64,000 nt of DNA. It comes from Azorinus chamasolen (lineage: Eukaryota; Mollusca; Bivalvia; Cardiida; Solecurtidae). This document shows, piece after piece, positions 35,401 to 48,900 of the stretch. The translations under genes were made by a program, and so were the position numbers. A model generated the notes under the pieces. It saw only the letters and a list, made by a program, of their open reading frames with translations. It did no database searches and had not been told where the DNA came from. How positions within the stretch are numbered: the stretch's first letter is position 1; each line of letters starts with the position of its first letter. The stretch spans positions 32,988,620 through 33,052,619 of the forward strand of contig OY755240.1 in the NCBI GenBank assembly GCA_963576725.1, written 5' to 3'.

Positions 35401-38400
35401 TTCATGTGTTTAGCTAGAGGCATTGTAGAATTGTTCCTCCTTGAACTTTGAGTATTTTATTTTGGTATGAAACATGGATAGTTGATGTTGCTAACTCCTC
35501 TTTCAAATTGAAAGAAATTGAACATATACTTGCCATACATAACCATGAATAGTTGATGTGCAACATGCAATTTTCATGTTTTTAGCGTGAGACATTGCAG
35601 AATTATCTGCCCTTGCACTTTGATTGTTTTTGTCATTTTTGTATGAAACATGGGTAGTTGGTGTCGTGAACTTATCCTTGAGTTTGAAAGTTATTGAATT
35701 TATACTTGCTGTACATAATAACTGCAAATAGTAGATGTTTGAGAGTCATGTTTCATGTGTTTACGGCCAGGTATTGCAGATCTATCTCCCCTTGAACTTT
35801 GAGTATTTTTTGTCATTTGGGCCTGTAATATGGATGGTTGGTGTCGCATTATCAGCCCCAGGATTTGCGATCAAGGCTGCTGTGCAGGGGATATTCATCA
35901 CCTTCAGTGCTAGCTCTAGTTATTTCAACTAATGGAGACAACTTGTAATAATTTTTGAATTTGACTATCAAAAACAGATTCAAATTATCCATGTACAATT
36001 ATCCATTTAGATAGGCTTTTGAAAACAGAGTAGACCAGATTAGACTACTCCAGAAGAAGTTGTCTAAAAAGAGTCTGCTGTGTTTGTTTATGGAATAATG
36101 ATCTAAAATGTCTGCCAAAAATGATACGTTCATATACCATTAAAAAAAATCGGTTAATAAATGCTCATATTAAATGTCATTATTTCTCACATAAATATTT
36201 ACCAATAAGCTGATGTAGCAGCAAACTTTATTTGTTTTCTGAAACAATAGATTCCTCTGTCAACAATCAACATTAATTAAATCCAGTTTTCTTTTAATAC
36301 ATGTATGTGAATAGAGCTAATTCTTCTGTTAACCCTGAATTATCAAAATGAAATGTCCAATAAGTGTTTAATAAAAGTCCACTCAGTATGAAAACCTTAA
36401 ATATACTAGAGGATTTTCAATAAGGATCCCTCTGATCTTAGTCTACACTGTTTGCAAATGACATAGCATGGTTCTCCTGGGTTGAAAGGATTAAACTTCT
36501 ACATATCAGGCACAAAACAGAGAAAAGAGAAAACACCATGTCAGTGATGATGATGATACAGATGAGGAGGAATTATCCAAGACCCCTCTCCGTAAACAGT
36601 CAACCAGTCTAAGCTCTGTGTCATCCAGGAGCTCAACAAAGGAGGACAAACCACCACCGGTGAAAAAAACCAAATGTAAGAAATCTTTAACCCTTTTCCT
36701 CATGAACATTTAGTAAGAAATAATGATGTCATTAGATGATTTTTTATAATGGTGTTCGACCAATGGTATTTTTTACCATGCCAAAATCTATACAATGATA
36801 TCTATATTATTTCATTGGCAAATAGAGCAGGCCCTGATCAGACGGGTCCTATAGGAGACATCTGATCTGGGTCTTCAGACTTGAATAAAATTCCAGTAGC
36901 AGATTCTAAAATTAGGATGCAAGAATGTTACATGTTTTGACAGGCATTTTCAATTGAGAGCTAATTGACTTACTGTCCTGTTTTGCTGACAGCTGAGCCC
37001 CCTAAGGCATCCCCTGCCAAAGAGTTCAGCAGACTGATGGAGAAGGTAGTGTTTGTCCTCAGTGGGTTCCAGAACCCTTTCCGTGGAGAACTGAGGGACA
37101 AAGCCATGTCCATGGGAGCCACCTACAAACCAGACTGGGGCAAGGGATGCACACACCTGATGTAAGTTGTCTGGTAACCAGACTGGGGCACACACCAGAT
37201 GTAAGTTGTCTGGTAACCAGACTGGGGCACACACCAGATGTAAGTTGTCTGGTTACCAGACTGGGGCACACACCTGATGTAAGTTGTCTGGTAACCAGAC
37301 TGGGGCACACACCTGATGTAAGTTGTCTGGTAACCAGACTGGGGCACACACCTGATGTAAGTGGTCTGGTAACCAGACTGGGGCACACACCTGATGTAAG
37401 TTGTCTGGTTACCAGACTGGGGCACACACCTGATGTAAGTTGTCTGGTAACCAGACTGGGCCACACACCTGATGTAAGTGGTCTGGTAACCAGACTGGGG
37501 CACACACCTGATGTAAGTGGTCTGGTAACCAGACTGGGGCACACACCTGATGTAAGTGGTCTGGTAACCAGACTGGGGCACACACCTGATGTAAGTTGTC
37601 TGGTAACCAGACTGGGGCACACTCCTGATGTAAGTGGTCTGGTAACCAGACTGGGGCACACACCTGATGTAAGTTGTCTGGTTACCAGACTGGGGCACAC
37701 ACCTGATGTAAGTTGTCTGGTAACCAGACTGGGCCACACACCTGATGTAAGTGGTCTGGTAACCAGACTGGGGCACACACCTGATGTAAGTTGTCTGGTA
37801 ACCAGACTGGGGCACACACCTGATGTAAGTGGTCTGGTAACCAGACTGGGGCACACACCTGATGTAAGTTGTCTGGTAACCAGACTGGGGCACACACCTG
37901 ATGTAAGTTGTCTGGTTACCAGACTGGGGCACACACCTGATGTAACTGGGGCAAGGGATGTACACACTGGATGTAAGTTGTCTGGTAACCATACAAGTCA
38001 TGTAGGCACTGCACCATGCTTTGGGGATTTGGAAGTGGTATAAATTTAGACCATCCATCATTAGGGAGATTAAAGAGGAAGTCCCTACAATGATCGCATA
38101 TTTTCAATAATATCATAACACTTGGTATTTGTTATGCTCTATCATTATTATGAAGGTTCCCAATTTGAACTTATATCGAAAAATGCCCCTGTAATACAAA
38201 TAAACTGATTTCATCAATACTGATAATTTTGTTCTACAACACAATAATATCGGCCTTTTCCGTTAAGTTCTTCCGCGTTTTGCCGATGATCACCCGATCC
38301 CTCCATTGTTTACGTAATAGCTTTCTCGGAAGTGATCGGAGAATCGCGAATAGGGCGAACAGTTACGAAACTAAAACCCAACCCGAATAAAACTGAAACA

Positions 38401-41400
38401 TCGGGGCGTAAAACCGGGATCGGCGATATCAAACACATGGATGTCTTGTCATTATAAACGGTAATTGGATGGGGCTTTTTGCGATATACTACTTTTCAGC
38501 ATATAAACAAATGAGTTTTGTATATTTTAAGTGTTTATGAAACGCGTCAAACGTAGGGACATCCCCTTTAAGTTTCACTGTTTCCAATCACTGTTTGACA
38601 TTTAATTTCCTTTACAGAATTATATCCACTTGATGAACAGTGTAAATCCTGAATAGACACAGTACTGTACTAGAGCTGGCTATGGTCTGCTTTGTTTGTA
38701 AAACTCTTAGAACAGATATAACTCTTTACTTGATAATCCAGTCTTTAAAACCCTTTACAAATAGAGTAGACCCAGATCAGACAGCTCCTATATACTGTTT
38801 GTAAATGGCTATATCCCTGTTTGCAGCAAGGAGTTAGGCAGGCTTAGCAAAACATTATCTGACACAGGAAAATGGCATTATTGAAGTTACTGAAGTTTAG
38901 TTTCTTCCATTTGCTAGTTAAACTCATAATCTTGGTGTCAGACATTTTAAATTCAGGTAAGATATCGAAATACTAAGAATCTCTTTATGACTGAAATGGA
39001 TTGTACTAAGTTCATAACAGTTCATATTTCACATACAGAAAGTGAAAGATTTAACCCCTTACTCCATAATTATGCCTTTCTATGCCTTTGCAAACAGAGT
39101 AGACCCAGATCAGACGGCTCCTACAGGAGCCGTCTGATTAGTGTCTGCTGTGTTTGCTTATGATATGATATAGATATTATTCTACAGTTTCTGCCATGGT
39201 TTAAAATTCATGCATCTATGTGCCATTATAACAAATAATCTAATTAACATGCTTCCCAACTTTTTTTTACTCTCAAGAGGGGTTTTCATGATTTCTAAGA
39301 GGGAGATTTGGGGTTTCAAGAGGGAGATTTTCGCGTCGCGACATTTTTCAGTGATTTTGTTATACTACATTTATTTATAGTGTTGTAAATGAAGGAAACA
39401 GCACAGCTTCTTTTTTTAATATTGTTTAAATTTGTTACATAATTTTGTTTCTCCAAACCAGGCACCAAAGAATAATTATAATATTATTTTTTTTCAATAT
39501 AACAAAACAAAAGAATTACTGACTTAATCCATTGAACCCCAGTGAGGCATATACAGAGTACCTGTGAATAAAAAGTATACTTATGCAAACAGTGTTGAAC
39601 CACACCAAATGACTCATACATAAGCCCCTTGGATATGGGTCTGCACTGTTTGTAATTATGCAATTCATTATCAAACACACAAAATATGACTTGGCTTATT
39701 AGGAACTTGCATTGTCCTTTTGAACATTCAGGGGGTTATGAGTTAGTAGTTAAACTTTAATCAGTTCAAGTTAGTTACTGCAAACATTGAGCAGTCAAAG
39801 AAATGTTAAAATCCGAAAAGGTCAAGGGTCCGTGTTTTAGCCCATATCAACAATCTTCGCGAAAACCAATGACATTTCAAAATTATATTGTAATTATTTT
39901 TCTAGGGTATGAAATGGTAGAAAATATTTCATGGTGTTTTAATTACATCGTTGGTGTCCTTATCATTAATTATATTCATGAAAAAGCAACTTTGTGCACA
40001 AATTAACTCCATGAAGATCAATCAAGTGGGCTTTGATTTCGAAGTGTTTCTGCCCATTGAAACAACGAGGCCAAGCACAGCAGTCAGTAACATGGAAGCA
40101 TAGAAGCATTTCTATGTCTTATATCTTAATAATGAAAATAGAATTTCTGTTATAATTGAATAAAGTCTTTGTCAAAGTTACCATACAATGTTGGAATGTG
40201 CATCACTAGGATAGCCAATTACGACATCATGACCGATTACGACATCATGACCAATTTCTGGTATAAACAAATGGATGATTAAAGCACTGTTTGTTATCAA
40301 ACGTTTACGGTTGAGTGGCTATCTGTGAAAACTCTAATAGTAGGCAGACCATCTGGACCACCTGGGGCTAATCCTTTGACACGTGTATGAGGGTAATTCT
40401 GAAGAGCAAACAAAATATTTTCTGACCTCTGCTAAAGATTTCGAATTTTCAATACACCCAATTTCGATTTTTTTTTCAAATCGGGTTTTTAGTCAAATGA
40501 TCGGGTTGATCGGGATTTGTCTTCTGAATCGGGAGACTCCCGACGAAATCGTGAGAGTTGGGAATAATATGAAAAAAAAATAGTAGAGATTTCTTCACCT
40601 GTCTTTTGAAAATAGGTGGTAAAATTATTATGTAAAAAAAATAATCAGAATGAATCTTTTCATAACTTTACCTGAGAACTATTTGTAAAAGGTTTCTGCA
40701 GAAAATGATAATGTTTGTGTTGTAACAGGTTTTCATAGATTAACCCTTCTCATGCTATTAGGGTACATATCTGAATTAGCAGAGGGCTTTTTAGGAACCC
40801 TCTGATCTGAGTCTACACTGTTTGCAAATGCCAGTACACTATTTCCTGCATTCATAGGTTTAACCCATTCCAGGCAGTTTGTTGATTGTATTTTTATTCA
40901 AATTGACTTTAAAACAGCTCAACAGACCTTATTTCTTTTCTTGACAGTTGTGCCTTTGTCAACACCCCAAAGTACACTCAGGTTGAGGGCAAGGGCAAGA
41001 TAGTCAGCAAGAAGTGGATCAGTGATTGCTACAAACAGAAGAAGCTCCTACCCTGGCGACAGTGAGTGGCACAAATACAATTACACTAGAACCTCTTAAA
41101 AGTGACACTTAAAGAATAAACACTGGCATCTTTAAAAGCAGATGGTTGCTTAATGCAGAACAAAGTGATGTAAAAAGCTTCTGTGGGAGTTTTCTGCATA
41201 ACTTTATGCTCTGCATTACCCTACCACCTGTTTTAAATCTGGGAGTCCATTTTTTAAAGGTTTTTAGAAATATGAATATTTCTATTAAAATTCCCTAATT
41301 TCACAGAATCAACAAGAGTGCTTATGAGTTCTTATGAGATTGTTGATTATTACATGAGCGTATATACTCCTTGCCTATGTCTATGATGTGTGATCAGTTC

Positions 41401-42916
41401 TGCTATCTAGGTGCTTTCTAGAGTTTTATCCCATGTCATAAACCATGCTATAGCTTCACAGTGAGTGGGGACATCTGTATCCTATAGATCTAGTTACACT
41501 CAGTGAGTGGGGAAATCTGACGTGGCTGCAACAGGGCATCCCAGTCTTTCATCGTCTTCAATAGACTCGAGCCTTTCTTTAAAGCGACAGACCCTTCTTA
41601 CAACCGCACCATATTGTAGGGCATTTTCTTCATAAACTTTCTGCATATCTGCATGGATATCGGTTGCAGAATAGCAGAGTTGGAATGAATTTTGTAATAT
41701 ACCCATACTATGATATACCCTTTGCTTTACTAAAGTTTAAATCGGCCATGTTTTAGCACAATAAAATAGTCAATATGACAACACATGGTCAATTCAACTG
41801 AGGTGAAGTGACCACAATAAAAGCGTGAGCGTCAAGCAAAATGGTCTGCTTAATATTCAAGATGTCATAATCATTATTTCTTACATGTATATTCATGGAG
41901 TAAAGTTTAAGGGTTAAGTTAAGGGTTAAGTGGATATATAACAGATGTTTCAACTTGACAGACGTAGTAACTTTTGGCAGTAACTTTTTGTAGTAGGCAT
42001 ATATTAGTACCAGTATAGTATGTGTGTTAGTAATAGATAAACAGCAGAAGTGGTAACAATAGTAGCTGTGGTAGATCTTCCAGTAGCTGTAGCATTACAG
42101 TAAAAGTCTGGCTAATATGACCTCTCAAAAGAAATCTAATTCTGGATTGATAGCTCATCTGTTTTTCAAAGAAAAAACACAACTAGCTATTGTCATAACT
42201 CTGGTGTACTTGTTGTCTTTATTGTTGTCCGGAAACTTTAAAGTTGGCTTTTACTTCTTTACTGTTCATGCAAATCATGAAACTTCTCACACTAGTCCAC
42301 CATCACAAGGGCTACAATCGAACAAACGAACCTTGGCACTTGCATGTGATGCTCTTCTCAAGTGGTAGCTGAATGCAGCTCTTCTCAAGTGGTAGCTGAA
42401 TGCAGCTCTTCTCAAGTGGTAGCTGAATGCAGCTCTTCTCAAGTGGTAGCTGAATGCAGACCAAAAGTGATACAGAAAGAGCTATAGGTGGTTTGTGTAT
42501 CACTCTTGTCCAGTATTAAGCAGCCACCTGCTTGTATAGTCTCCTGAGTTAATAAATCATGAAGTTGCTTTAAAAAAAGCTCTAGCAGTAGAGTAGTAGT
42601 ACTGCAATTATATTTTGTGAATGGCCCTGGTACCAGACCAGTTTGGAAAGATGTGTCAAAATGTGTTGTAAAAGTTCAAATTTGGGGGAAAAAATGAATG
42701 TGTTGTAAAAGTTCAAATTTGGGGGAAAAATTGACTTATTTGGGAAAGAATGCATGTAATATTTATACCTCCACAAACAAAATTTTTGGGAGGGGGGGGG
42801 GGTACTTCAATCACCATGTCCGTTCGTCTGTTTGTCCGCCTGTCCATAGGAACCCATTTCCTCAAAAGGACATTAGTTACAGAAATGAGCAATTAATTCT
42901 TTTGCTATATTTCTCC

Positions 42917-42948
<32 letters not shown>

Positions 42949-45900
42949 GTGAGCTATTGTGACCGCCTGTCGTCCGTCGTCCGTCTGTCCGTCTGTCCGT
43001 CTGTCCGTCTGTCCGTCTGTCCGTCCGTCTGTCCGTTCACTTTTATTTCAAATGACTTCTTCTCCTAAACCACTGGGAGGATTTCAACCAAATTTCACAG
43101 AAATGTACCTTAGGGTGTCCTCTATCAAGTTTGTTAAAATCATGACCCCCGGGCAAAAAATGGCCCCGCCCCACTACTTTTAAAGGTTTTTTTTTTAAAT
43201 CTTTAAAAATCTTCTTCTCTGAAACCACAATTTCTAGAGCTTTGATATTTGGGATATAGCATCATCTAATGGTCCTTTACCAAGTTTGTTCAAATGATGA
43301 CCCCCGGGCTAAAAATGGCCCTGCCCTGGGGCTTGTAGTTTTTACATAGACTTATATAGGGAAACCTTTAACAATTTTTTTTCTGAAACCACATAATCTA
43401 GAGCTAAGATATTTGGTATGAAGCATCACCTAATGTATCACTACCAAGTATGTTCAAATAATGACCCCTGGGCCAAAAATGGCCTCACCCTGGGGTTTTA
43501 TATTACTTTAACATCAGGAAGCTAGTTAAAAAAAAATCCTCACAGTTATTTCCCTTGTCCCATCAGCATAGCTATAATGGACAAAGGGAGATAACTGCAT
43601 TGGAATTCTAGTACTTCCAGAATAGTGATTCTATTTGTAACTACTTATAATAAAATGTGGAAGGTGGAACAGTGTAGCTGTTTTAGAAGGCATAGAAACA
43701 GATATATCAAATTCCATTTGCAAACAGCAGACCCTGATCCTATAGGAGCCACCTTATCTGGGTCTACTCTGTTTGCAGATGCATGAAAACAAGTTTATAT
43801 GATGGAAATTAAGGGTTAAACAGGCTTTTCTGCAGTTAAAGGGTTATAGCTCTGGGCAGTAAAATCTCTCCAGGTCAATGCATGACTCTTAACCCTTTGC
43901 ACGCTAGTGGTGAAACTGTGATTACCTATGCAAACAGTTTGGATCCAGATGAGAGGCTGCATAATGCAGCGTCTCATCAGGATCCAAACTGTTTGTCATC
44001 TTAACCATATTTTTGAAAAAAAATGAAAGTAAGTTTATTTTAAGAATTGAAGCAGATGACAATAACTTTTTGTTGCAGACGAAACATTAAAGGGATTTGG
44101 AAAGGAATGTTGACCTAATGACCTAATGTTGACCCCATAGTGTGAGTGCTATACAGCTAGATGTTACCAATGTCTCTCAAATTAGATGTGGGAGATATTG
44201 GAAATCCTAAGCTAAGAAAACATGATCATGCATATGCCCCCCCCCCCTTGTTTGCATCCTGATGAGACACTGCATTATCATCTGGATCCACACTGTTTGC
44301 ATAGGTAATCAAGATGATTATGATGAGAATCATGAGACGCCACATTATGTGCAAAGAGTTAAATATTTAGGAAAATAATAGGTATTTCTTAAATTAGATA
44401 ATACCAACAATAGATTCATTTTAATACTTTTAATTAACTAAAAAATTGTCATTTTAGGAAAAAAATAGGCATTATGCTAGTTACCATATTTAGAATATTA
44501 AATATTAAGGAAACTATTAGGTATTTCTTAAATTTAAATACATAACAAACAGTTTGAATCCAAATCACACACCACCTTATGCAGTGTCTGATCTGGAGCC
44601 AAACTGTTAGCAATGTGAAATACATCAAACTGTTCAGGATTTCGTGTACATATGTATTGAAACCTTTCACAAAGCATCTCATCGGGATCAAAACTGCTTG
44701 AAACAGTCATAATTTAACAAGTTCCTTCACATAAACGTGTTTTCATGCATTTGCAAACAGTAGACCAAGATCAGATGGAATTTAACGGAATTTAATAGAT
44801 ATGTTTTTCCTTCATAACATTACTCAACATCTCATCAAGAATAGACGGATTTTAAGATATAAACTGCTGGAAACAGTCAATAAACAGGTTTTCACGCATT
44901 TGCAAAGTTTACCAGAGTAGACCAAGATCAGACAGACTTTAATAGAATTTATTTTTTCGATTGCATCAAAGACAATATTTTAATATGACTTTGATTATGT
45001 GATTTATGTGATTTATACAATTACAAACAATACTAAGTGTCTATTAATTAAGCAATCTGACTTAATTACATGTTATACTTAAATTACATTCAACCCTCAA
45101 CTTTTTCCATCATCTTGTTTGAGTCATTAACTGTAATTATCAGTTTTCTGCATATATTTGTTCTCTTTCTATAGGTAGGCCAGTTCAAGCAACCTATAAA
45201 GCAATCAATTGATACTGACTATAGTCTAATGCATGCTCCATTGAATTACCTGTCTGGCTTGATTGTGGGACTTATTGGAATTTTGTCAACCAAAATGTGG
45301 GAGACATTGGAATAAACCGTTAACATTTTAGTTTCACAGGTCTTTGCACAATGTTATGTTTGTTTCTGCAGTTAATTTATGTGATTGGAAAAAAATAGTT
45401 TCATTATGATCATTTATTCTAACAAATTTTATTATGCAACTCTTGTTTAATTGCATTTAGTTGAAATTTAGGTGTTTAATAATGTCTTTTCTCCTTGCTA
45501 CTAATTGTATTTGTTTTAATTTGATTTTTAAAAAAAATAATGTCTTTAAGTTAATCAATATTATTGTCGATCAATAATTAATGTTACTCAAAAAATTAGT
45601 AACTCTTCTCTATTTCAATTGTTAAAAAAACTAATGACCCTTTTAATTGACTTATCATCAGATATTCACACCTAGAGCTAGAATTATTTCTAAACACCTA
45701 TTAACCCCTTACCTGTTTGCTTTGACAAAAAATTATCTGGGACTACTCTGTTTGCTAATGCGTAAAAAATTATTTCCATAAAGAGAAGTTTTAGCTTTGA
45801 TAAAACCTGTAAAATCAAATCTATATCTTGTCAAATGCAAACAGAGCAGACCCTGATCAGACAGCTTCTATAGCAGCCGTCTAATCTAGTCTACTCTTAT

Positions 45901-48900
45901 TTTTAATGCGTAAAACACATTATTTTTGTGAAGAGAAGTTTTTGCTTTGATAAAAACTGTAGAATCAGATCTATATTCCATAGGTGTCGTTTGATCTGGG
46001 TCTACTCTGTTTGCTAATGCGTGAAAACAGCTTTATATGAGGGAAAGGGTTAGAAGATTTTTAAAGATATTTTTATTGGTCATTTCACACAAAAACTGGC
46101 ATTATGTACTGCCTAGCACTTTATTTGCCTATATACCTGGATCAAGGTATAATTGCATAGCTTTATTGACGTCATTTGAATTTCTCAAAGACCAGTTTTA
46201 GGCATTTTGAGCTAAGGCAAAAATGGCACAAGTTGTAAACAGTTTAGATCTTGGTCAACCAGTCACTTGGTATTAGATCTGAATCCAGTTCAAGTTTATT
46301 CAGCAGTGAAAGGGTGAAAGCAGTGGACTAAGCTTCTTTCATCTGCTAGAAATGTTGTCCACTGAAAAATGTCAATATATTACTGTAACTCAGGTGAGCG
46401 ATATAGGGCCAATGGCCCTCTTGTTTGCTATATTTCTCCCTTAGTTACTTATTCAGAAGCAATTGTTTGTCCACAGCATAACTTCTCAAGTAATGTAGGC
46501 ACAGCTGTGAATTTTAAATATGGATCGAGGATGATGAGAGGATGTGCAGTCAACAAGGGTTGTAACTATGAATTCAGTTTTGAGGGGGTTATTCTCCTTA
46601 GTTACTTTTCAGAAGCAATTTTTTGTCCACATCATAAATTGTCAAGTGTTGTAGATGGGTAAATAAGGGGAGGATGTGCAGTTGACAAGGGTTGTAACTC
46701 GAAATTCATTTTTGAGGGAGTTATTTCCCCTTAGTTACTTTTCAGGAAAAAAAACTTTGTCCGGAGCATAACTTCTCAAGTATTGAAGGCACAACTGTGA
46801 ACCAATGAACCTCAAATTTTGAATATGCATTTGTAATTATGTGTAGATGTGTGTGACATAATTTTCATGCGAGTCATTCCCTGATTGGACTTTGAAAATC
46901 TTCTTTTCACAAGTGTGGATGAAAGGATTATTGAGCTATTGCCTCTTGTATTGAAGTCATTGGATCTTGTGACAAGGTGGTGGTTAGGGGTATTAATCAC
47001 CTTTAGTGATTACTGTAGTTTTTATGCCCCCGCCTTTAGGCAACGGGGGCATCAAGTTTTATCCTTGTCCGTCCCGTACGTCAGTCCTCAAAATCTTTCG
47101 TCAAAGATTTCTTGGCTTGTGTAAGCTGCAATGATCTGATATTTGGTCTGAAGCATAATCATAGTGAGTTGTTGTACCTTGTCTCCCCTTTTCAGGTCTG
47201 TCTTTCATCTACTTCCTGTTTGCCAGCGGGGGCATCAGTGTCCCATGCACACATTTTCTTTTATTTTTAGCTCACCTGGCACAAAGTGCCAAGGTGAGCT
47301 ATTGGGATGATCCTATGTCCGGCGTCCGTCGTCGTGCGTATGTGCGTTGTGCGTCGTGCGTACGTGCGGGCGTCAACAATTTACTTAAACATCTTCTTCT
47401 CTGGAACTACAAAGCCAAGAGCTTTGATATTTGGTATGTAGCATGATGTAATGGTCCTCTACAACGATTGTTCAAATTATGTCCCCCGGGCCAAAAATGG
47501 CCCCGCCCCAGGGCTTATCAGTTTTTCATAGGAAAATCTTTAAAAATCTTCTTCTCTAAAACTGTAAGGCATAGACCTTTGATATTTGGTATGTAGCATG
47601 ATCTAATGGTCCTCTACTAAAATTGTTCAAATTATGACCTCTGGGCCATAAATGGCCCCGCCCCGGGGCTTATTAGTTTTTCATAGGAAAATCTTTAAAA
47701 ATCTTCTTCTCTGAAACTGTAAGGCATAGACCTTTTGTATTTGGTATGTAGCATCATCTAATGGTCCTCTACTAAGATTGTTCAAATTATGACCCCCAGG
47801 ACAAAAATGGCCCCGCCCCAGGGCTTATCAGTTTTTCATAGGAAAATCTTTAAAAATCATCTTCTCTGAAACTGTAAGGCATAGACCTTTGATATTTGGT
47901 ATGTAGCATGATCTAATGGTCCTCTACTAAGATTGTTCAAATTATGACCCCCTGGGCCATAAATGGCCCCACCCCGGGGCTTATCAGTTTTTCATAGGAA
48001 AATCTTTAAAAATCTTCTTCTCTGAAAATGTAAGGAATAGACCTTTGATATTTGGTATGTAGCATTATTTAATGGTCCTCTACCTAGATTAATCAAATTA
48101 TGACCCCCAGACCAAAAATGGCCCCGCCCAAGGGCTTATCAGTTTTTCATAGGAAAATCTTTAAAAATCTTCTCCTCCAGAACTGTAAGGTCTAGGCCCT
48201 TGATATTTGGTATGTAGCATCATCTAATGGTTTTCTACCAAGATTATTCAAATTATTACCCCTGGGTCAAAAATGGCCCCGCCCTGGGGCTTATCAGTTT
48301 TTCATATGAAAAGCTTTAAGAATCTTCTTCTCCAAAACTGTAAGGCAGAGACCTTTAATATTTGGTATGTAGCGCTATCTAATAGTTTTCTACCAAGATT
48401 GTTCAAATTATGTCCCCTGGGTTGAAAATGGCCCTGCCCAGGGGCATATCAGTTTTTCATAGGAAAGTTCTTCTCTGAACTTGTAAGGCATAGACCTTAG
48501 ATATTTGGTATGTTGCATTATCTAATAGTCCTCTACCAAGATTTTCAAATTATGAACCCCGGATCAAAAATGGCCGCCCTTGGGCTTAACAGTTTTTCAT
48601 AGGAAAATTTTTAAAATATCTTCTCCTCCAAATCTGTAAGGTCTAGACTCTTTATATTTAGTATGTAGCATCATCTAATGGTTTTCTACCAAGATTTTTC
48701 AAATTATGCAATCTGTCATTGAAATCATTAATCTGTTACGAACAGGTGAGCGATTAAGGGCCATCATGGCCCTCTTGTTTGAAATATAATATTTACCTAT
48801 CCAGGTACCGACTGGGAGATGCAGAGACACCAGACGAAGACTCAGAGGAGGAGTATGTACCAGCTAGTAAACCTGCACCAAAGGCAACACCAGCAAAGAC

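Noticed and set aside
37162..37960. CRISPR-like array
   Set aside because: No unique spacers: units are contiguous. The setting is an animal intron. The same applies to the arrays at 6146 and 50753.
37059..38061. Overlapping open frames of about 300 residues on both strands (HTPDVSCLVTRLG-type repeats)
   Set aside because: They are translations of a 39 bp minisatellite in an intron; a period divisible by three without stops gives open frames in three frames at once. No start context, domain or splice support.
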